DNA from: a virus
IMG/VR virus record: IMGVR_UViG_3300036819_000051
Coordinates: 1 to 25,801 of that record
DNA: 25,801 bases
Direction: 5' to 3' (one strand)
In this document: one piece after another, positions 23,415-25,801 of the stretch
Position numbering within the stretch: the stretch's first letter is position 1
Layout: every line of letters begins with the position of its first letter
The notes under the pieces: model-generated
Told to the model about the DNA's origin: nothing
Databases searched by the model: none
What the model saw: the letters and a program-made list of their open reading frames with translations, nothing else
Program-made: the position numbers and the translations under genes

Positions 23415-23425
23415 GCAGTCACTGC
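23415..23425. promoter_or_regulatory. Operator O1 (GCAGTcACTGC)
   Basis: A perfect 5+1+5 palindrome just upstream of the -35 box of the early promoter. With flanking GT it is an exact inverted copy of 13 bases of O2. Spacing of the two centres is 32 bases, about three helical turns, so bound dimers would lie on the same face. Confidence 0.7.
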
Positions 23426-23435
23426 GTTTTTTGTG

Positions 23436-23464
23436 TTGACGATTACGCAGTGACTGCGTATTAT
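23436..23464 (+). promoter_or_regulatory. Sigma70-type early promoter
   Basis: TTGACG (23436-23441), a 17-base spacer, and TATTAT (23459-23464). The transcript would start near 23470, followed by GGAG (23479-23482) seven bases before the ATG at 23490. It is the best promoter in the window and is aimed at the four plus-strand genes. Confidence 0.8.
23445..23459. promoter_or_regulatory. Operator O2 (ACGCAGTgACTGCGT)
   Basis: A perfect 7+1+7 palindrome that fills the spacer between -35 and -10. A protein bound here would block the promoter. The size and arrangement suit a lambda-type CI or Cro repressor; the small HTH gene at the end of the same operon is a candidate ligand. Confidence 0.75.
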
Positions 23465-23489
23465 CTGCCTTGTCGGACGGAGATGGGCA

Positions 23490-24050
23490 ATGGCGATGAT
23501 CAACGGTCACAACATCAGCAAGTCGGTTAACGGATGGCTGGTGGACGACACCGGAGCCTATCTGGCTCGCGACGGCCTGACCCTCGTCAATAGCTCCGGC
23601 GCAACCCTCGCGGTGCTGACCGAGGCCGAGGTCACTAAGCTGCGGGATGACGACGAGATGGAGCGTGAGGCACGCCGCAGTCCGGTCTCTCGTGCCACCA
23701 AAAAACGGACTTACGACCTCGTCCAAAACGAGGGAGGCGACGGATACAACCCCTACGCTGACGGCATGGACCTGCCTAAGCTGAGGGGCAGCCCCAAACA
23801 GATCGCGTGGGCCAGAAAAATCCGCGCGACGGCGATAAAGTTGCTCGACGCCGACGCGAAAACCGCAAAGCTCATCGAGCTTGCCGAGACACATACCAAA
23901 GCCACATGGTGGATCGACAAGCGATTTGTCCTGGAGCATCGCAACAACGTGGTTCGCGAGCTTTTGTTGGCGGCCGGTTTTATCGTCGACCGCAATGATT
24001 TCACCCCGACCGAGGCTGGCCTGGTCTGGGCGGCAAAAGCCAAAATCTAA
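23490..24050 (+). CDS. Early phage protein with SPKQxAWAxKIR motif
   Basis: A 186-residue product, first gene of the plus-strand operon, with a well-spaced GGAG. The N-terminal half (about 1-65) has short strands ending in a charged EAEVTKLRDDDEMEREARR. Residues about 95-140 contain RGSPKQIAWARKIRATAIKL and ATWWIDKRF, a motif pair seen in small proteins of diverse phages and plasmids, of unknown function. The C-terminus is helical. Being first behind a repressed promoter, it is probably an early or regulatory-region protein. No nuclease or polymerase signature is seen. Confidence 0.75.
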   Translation: MAMINGHNISKSVNGWLVDDTGAYLARDGLTLVNSSGATLAVLTEAEVTKLRDDDEMEREARRSPVSRATKKRTYDLVQNEGGDGYNPYADGMDLPKLRGSPKQIAWARKIRATAIKLLDADAKTAKLIELAETHTKATWWIDKRFVLEHRNNVVRELLLAAGFIVDRNDFTPTEAGLVWAAKAKI

Positions 24051-24065
24051 ACAAGGAGAGAGCAA

Positions 24066-24461
24066 GTGCGCGAAACGGCAAAAACCTACGAGGAATGCTG
24101 GGAGGACAACGGAATTTTCCAGCCAGGAACAAGGCAATACTCGCTTTGCCTGGCCTGCGCGCCAAACCCGATCTACGGATATGTCCGCGTCGCCCCGGAT
24201 AGCACAAACCCAACTAAAATCGTCATCGACCGCATCCCGGCCACCATCAACCCCGCAACGGTGGCGCAACATCTGCGTTCGCTCGCCTTCTGGCCGGCGC
24301 CAGCGCGCATTGATTGGACAGTCGCAGCGACGTTGCCGCCGCGCTCCATCTTGCTCCTTAAGCGTGTCCCTTCGCTCGATGAGCGCGGACCAGAATGGGA
24401 TGAAACCCATTATCGGGCGCTCCGCTTGCCGGATGACCGCTGTGTAGGATGGACAGCTTGA
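24066..24461 (+). CDS. Uncharacterised early protein
   Basis: A 131-residue product that starts at GTG 24066 behind AAGGAGAG, the best ribosome site in the window. It contains TYEECWEDNGIF, YSLCLACAPNPIYGYVRVAP, TKIVIDRIPATINPATVAQHL and ends with YRALRLPDDRCVGWTA. No known domain. It begins 15 bases after the previous stop and overlaps the next gene. Confidence 0.65.
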   Translation: MRETAKTYEECWEDNGIFQPGTRQYSLCLACAPNPIYGYVRVAPDSTNPTKIVIDRIPATINPATVAQHLRSLAFWPAPARIDWTVAATLPPRSILLLKRVPSLDERGPEWDETHYRALRLPDDRCVGWTA

Positions 24462-24709
24462 CTTACGCAATTCCACGTCCCGCAAGGGCGCGCGTCCGGC
24501 TTAAATTCCGCCTCTATGACGATGGCGCAGACGGCGATCCCACTGTCCGCCGTAGCTGGTCCGTCTTTGCCGTACACTGGATTTTCTTCGGGGAGGGCAT
24601 CGGGTACGTCAACGCGATCGGCCCGGAGGATGCGCTCGCGAAAGCGTACGCCAAGTATCCCGAGTATCGCCGACTGAAGGTGTTTCTCAACCCGGAGCAA
24701 AGCGCATGA
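24449..24709 (+). CDS. Small early protein, start ATG or TTG
   Basis: The longest form (86 residues) starts at ATG 24449, but AGGA directly touches that ATG. TTG at 24458 has AGGA eight bases upstream and overlaps the previous stop as TTGA, giving 83 residues, and may be the true start. The protein has a basic N-terminus (RPARARVRLKFRLYDD), RRSWSVFAVHWIFFGEGIGY and EDALAKAYAKYPEYRRLKVF. It looks like a small alpha/beta fold. Function unknown. It overlaps the HTH gene by ATGA. Confidence 0.65.
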   Translation: MDSLTYAIPRPARARVRLKFRLYDDGADGDPTVRRSWSVFAVHWIFFGEGIGYVNAIGPEDALAKAYAKYPEYRRLKVFLNPEQSA

Positions 24710-24906
24710 CCCCCACTGATTTTCGCGCCTGGCGAAAGCAGCTCTGCTACACCCGCGCAGCGGCAGCCGAGGCGCTGGGGATATCGGCTTCGCAGATTCT
24801 GAATTACGAGCTGGGGGCAGATCGCAGCAGCGGCCGACCCGCGCCGGTCCCGCGTCATGTCGCATTGGCGTGCGCCGCGCTGACAGCCGGGCTGGAAGCT
24901 GGGTGA
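24706..24906 (+). CDS. Cro-sized helix-turn-helix regulator
   Basis: A 66-residue product with an XRE/Cro-type HTH in residues 4-38 (FRAWRKQLCYTRAAAAEALG, ISASQILNYELG) and a C-terminal helix HVALACAALTAGL. It is the last gene of the plus-strand operon and probably binds O1 and O2 to control its own promoter (inferred). The stop TGA is immediately followed by the stop of the convergent gene (TGATCA), with no room for a terminator. Confidence 0.75.
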   Translation: MTPTDFRAWRKQLCYTRAAAAEALGISASQILNYELGADRSSGRPAPVPRHVALACAALTAGLEAG

Positions 24907-25560
24907 TCACTTCAGGCCACCAGCAGCGCAACATTCGCCGCACGATTGGCCAAGCGTGTCCCACAGGTAAATTTGGCCATCGGCGTTGCGCAGCAAAATG
25001 TCTGCGTGGCCGTCCCCGTTGAAATCTCCAACGCCGGCGATTTTGCAATCAGTGTTAAGACGGCCGAGCTTTCGGTATGAGGCTGTTCCGCCGGCGGATA
25101 TCGTCCACAGCCCGACTTCGCCGTCCCTGTTGTTGCGCCACAAAATGTCGGCCTTGCCGCGCTCGGTGAAATCCGCAGCCCCCTGGATGCTCCAGTCAGG
25201 AGCGCTGTACCCGAGGTCGACAAACGTCGGAACGCTATCGACCAGCGTCCATAGTCCGACATAGCCATAAGTGCTGCGCCATAAGATGGCGTCGTGGCCG
25301 CTGCCAAGGAAATCGCCGGCGCCTTGGACACTCCACTCGGCTGTGCTTGTGCCGATGGACTGCACGTGGCGATTGTGAGCATGGACGACCGTAGCGGCGG
25401 CAACGCGCATATCTGCTGCTATTGCCGCCGCCGCGGTCCTCGTTATGTCTCGATGGAGCGCCAGGGAGGCCTGCAGAACGAAGCCAAGCAACATCAGATT
25501 CACAGCTAAAACCGCCGTAACAGCGACATCGATACCATATCGCGATACCTTGCCGATCAT
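24907..25560 (-). CDS. Membrane-anchored FG-GAP/VCBS-repeat protein
   Basis: A 217-residue product with an N-terminal transmembrane segment or signal anchor (VAVTAVLAVNLMLLGFVLQA), a helical linker to about residue 70, then three repeats of about 48-50 residues: GAGDFLGSGHDAILWR, GAADFTERGKADILWRN, GVGDFNGDGHADILLRN, each followed by G.VGLW or G.IYLW. The DxDGxxD-like loops (best in the third) can bind calcium in FG-GAP proteins. It is probably on the periplasmic or outer side of the inner membrane. This is not a virion protein type; it may be a lysogenic-conversion gene. Cys residues at the C-terminus (GQSCGECC) are unusual. Confidence 0.75.
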   Translation of the reverse strand: MIGKVSRYGIDVAVTAVLAVNLMLLGFVLQASLALHRDITRTAAAAIAADMRVAAATVVHAHNRHVQSIGTSTAEWSVQGAGDFLGSGHDAILWRSTYGYVGLWTLVDSVPTFVDLGYSAPDWSIQGAADFTERGKADILWRNNRDGEVGLWTISAGGTASYRKLGRLNTDCKIAGVGDFNGDGHADILLRNADGQIYLWDTLGQSCGECCAAGGLK

Positions 25561-25563
25561 CCC

Positions 25564-25644
25564 TCAACCCGCCTTCCGCTCGTCGCGCTCATAGGGCACG
25601 CCGCCGCGCTCCAGGGTGGAGAGCCAGGAGATGCTGTGGGTCAT
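25564..25644 (-). CDS. Possible 26-residue leader peptide
   Basis: ATG at 25644 with GGAGAG nine bases upstream, reading MTHSISWLSTLERGGVPYER and ending DERKAG. The stop is three bases before the ATG of the FG-GAP protein, so it could be translationally coupled to it. It may be real or chance. Confidence 0.35.
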   Translation of the reverse strand: MTHSISWLSTLERGGVPYERDERKAG

Positions 25645-25665
25645 GCTGCGATGCTCTCCAGATCA

Positions 25666-25687
25666 ATTCTTGCCAAATTCTTGCCAA
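25666..25687. repeat. Perfect 11-bp tandem repeat (ATTCTTGCCAA x2)
   Basis: Two head-to-tail copies without spacing, 25666-25676 and 25677-25687. Length and arrangement fit integrase arm-type sites or initiator iterons. Confidence 0.75.
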
Positions 25688-25695
25688 CGGTTTTT

Positions 25696-25779
25696 GGTAA
25701 TAATTGATCGATCTAACTCTTTGATTTTTATATATAAATTATATTATTACCATTATTACCATTCTTACCCATAGATACC
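25696..25779. repeat. ATTATTACC iterons, one inverted and three to four direct
   Basis: One inverted copy GGTAATAAT (25696-25704); two perfect direct copies (25743-25751, 25752-25760); one copy with a single change, ATTCTTACC (25761-25769); and a degenerate ATAGATACC (25771-25779). The part between 25690 and 25770 is strongly AT-rich against a GC-rich genome. The edge ends in a small CCCC-AACA-GGGG hairpin (25789-25800). The whole 25567-25801 stretch holds no other gene. Confidence 0.65.
25714..25726. promoter_or_regulatory. IHF consensus match
   Basis: TAACTCTTTGATT fits YAANNNNTTGATW at every fixed position and is followed by an A/T-rich flank, as in functional IHF sites. It lies between the 11-bp tandem repeat and the ATTATTACC repeats. 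Confidence 0.5.
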
Positions 25780-25801
25780 CCGTCAACTCCCCAACAGGGG
25801 T

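Noticed and set aside
23337-24485. 382-codon minus-strand open frame
   Set aside because: It is antisense to the two best supported plus-strand early genes, which have promoter, operators and good ribosome sites. Only its last 20 codons have interest, as the diverged repeat.
1-25801. Diversity-generating retroelement, CRISPR array or tRNA
   Set aside because: Looked for because of the BPP-1-like head genes. No reverse transcriptase, no paired variable/template repeats, no regularly spaced repeats and no tRNA-like cloverleaf were seen.

Overview
The window is most of the late region of a tailed phage or prophage with a podovirus-type virion, in a GC-rich genome. An alphaproteobacterial (probably rhizobial or Bradyrhizobium-like) host is suggested by the base composition, by a DUF6456-type protein and by the style of the signal-peptide-bearing tail-region proteins. 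No integrase, holin, replication protein, tRNA or host gene is visible, so the lifestyle is inferred only from a CI/Cro-style operator-promoter and an att/ori-like right edge.

Minus strand, read right to left from 23212 to 1: a DUF6456-type gene; small and large terminase; two small genes; a T7 gp8-type portal; three small genes, one Bbp19-like; scaffold; major capsid; and a Bbp16-like cement protein. The order scaffold, capsid, cement matches Bordetella phage BPP-1. Next comes an accessory block of about 5 kb (15.0-8.4 kb). It holds five reading frames with Sec signal peptides, an SGNH esterase gene split by two frameshifts, several small charged proteins, and a fibre-like protein with an intrinsic-terminator hairpin inside its signal-peptide codons. 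Then follow three tandem T7 gp11-type tail tubular A paralogues, a 998-residue tail tubular B-type protein, and the ejection proteins. The last of these is a large internal virion protein that runs off the left edge and carries both a lytic transglycosylase domain and an SGNH-hydrolase-like domain.

Plus strand, 23.4-24.9 kb: a good sigma70-type promoter (TTGACG, 17-base spacer, TATTAT) with a perfect 7+1+7 palindrome inside the spacer and a second operator half a turn cluster upstream. It drives four tightly packed small genes that end with a Cro-sized HTH protein. Convergent to these is a membrane-anchored FG-GAP/VCBS-repeat protein. The far right (25.66-25.80 kb) is strikingly AT-rich and holds an 11-bp tandem repeat, an exact IHF consensus match and ATTATTACC iterons in both orientations.

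The late genes are almost gapless, and many are joined by NTGA or TGATG overlaps. Three genes (small terminase, large terminase, tail tubular B) appear to start at CTG, because conserved N-terminal sequence precedes the first ATG. The most interesting points are the transglycosylase-esterase fusion, the CTG starts in CTGA overlaps, the terminator hidden in a signal-peptide sequence, and the cluster of exported proteins inside a late virion operon.
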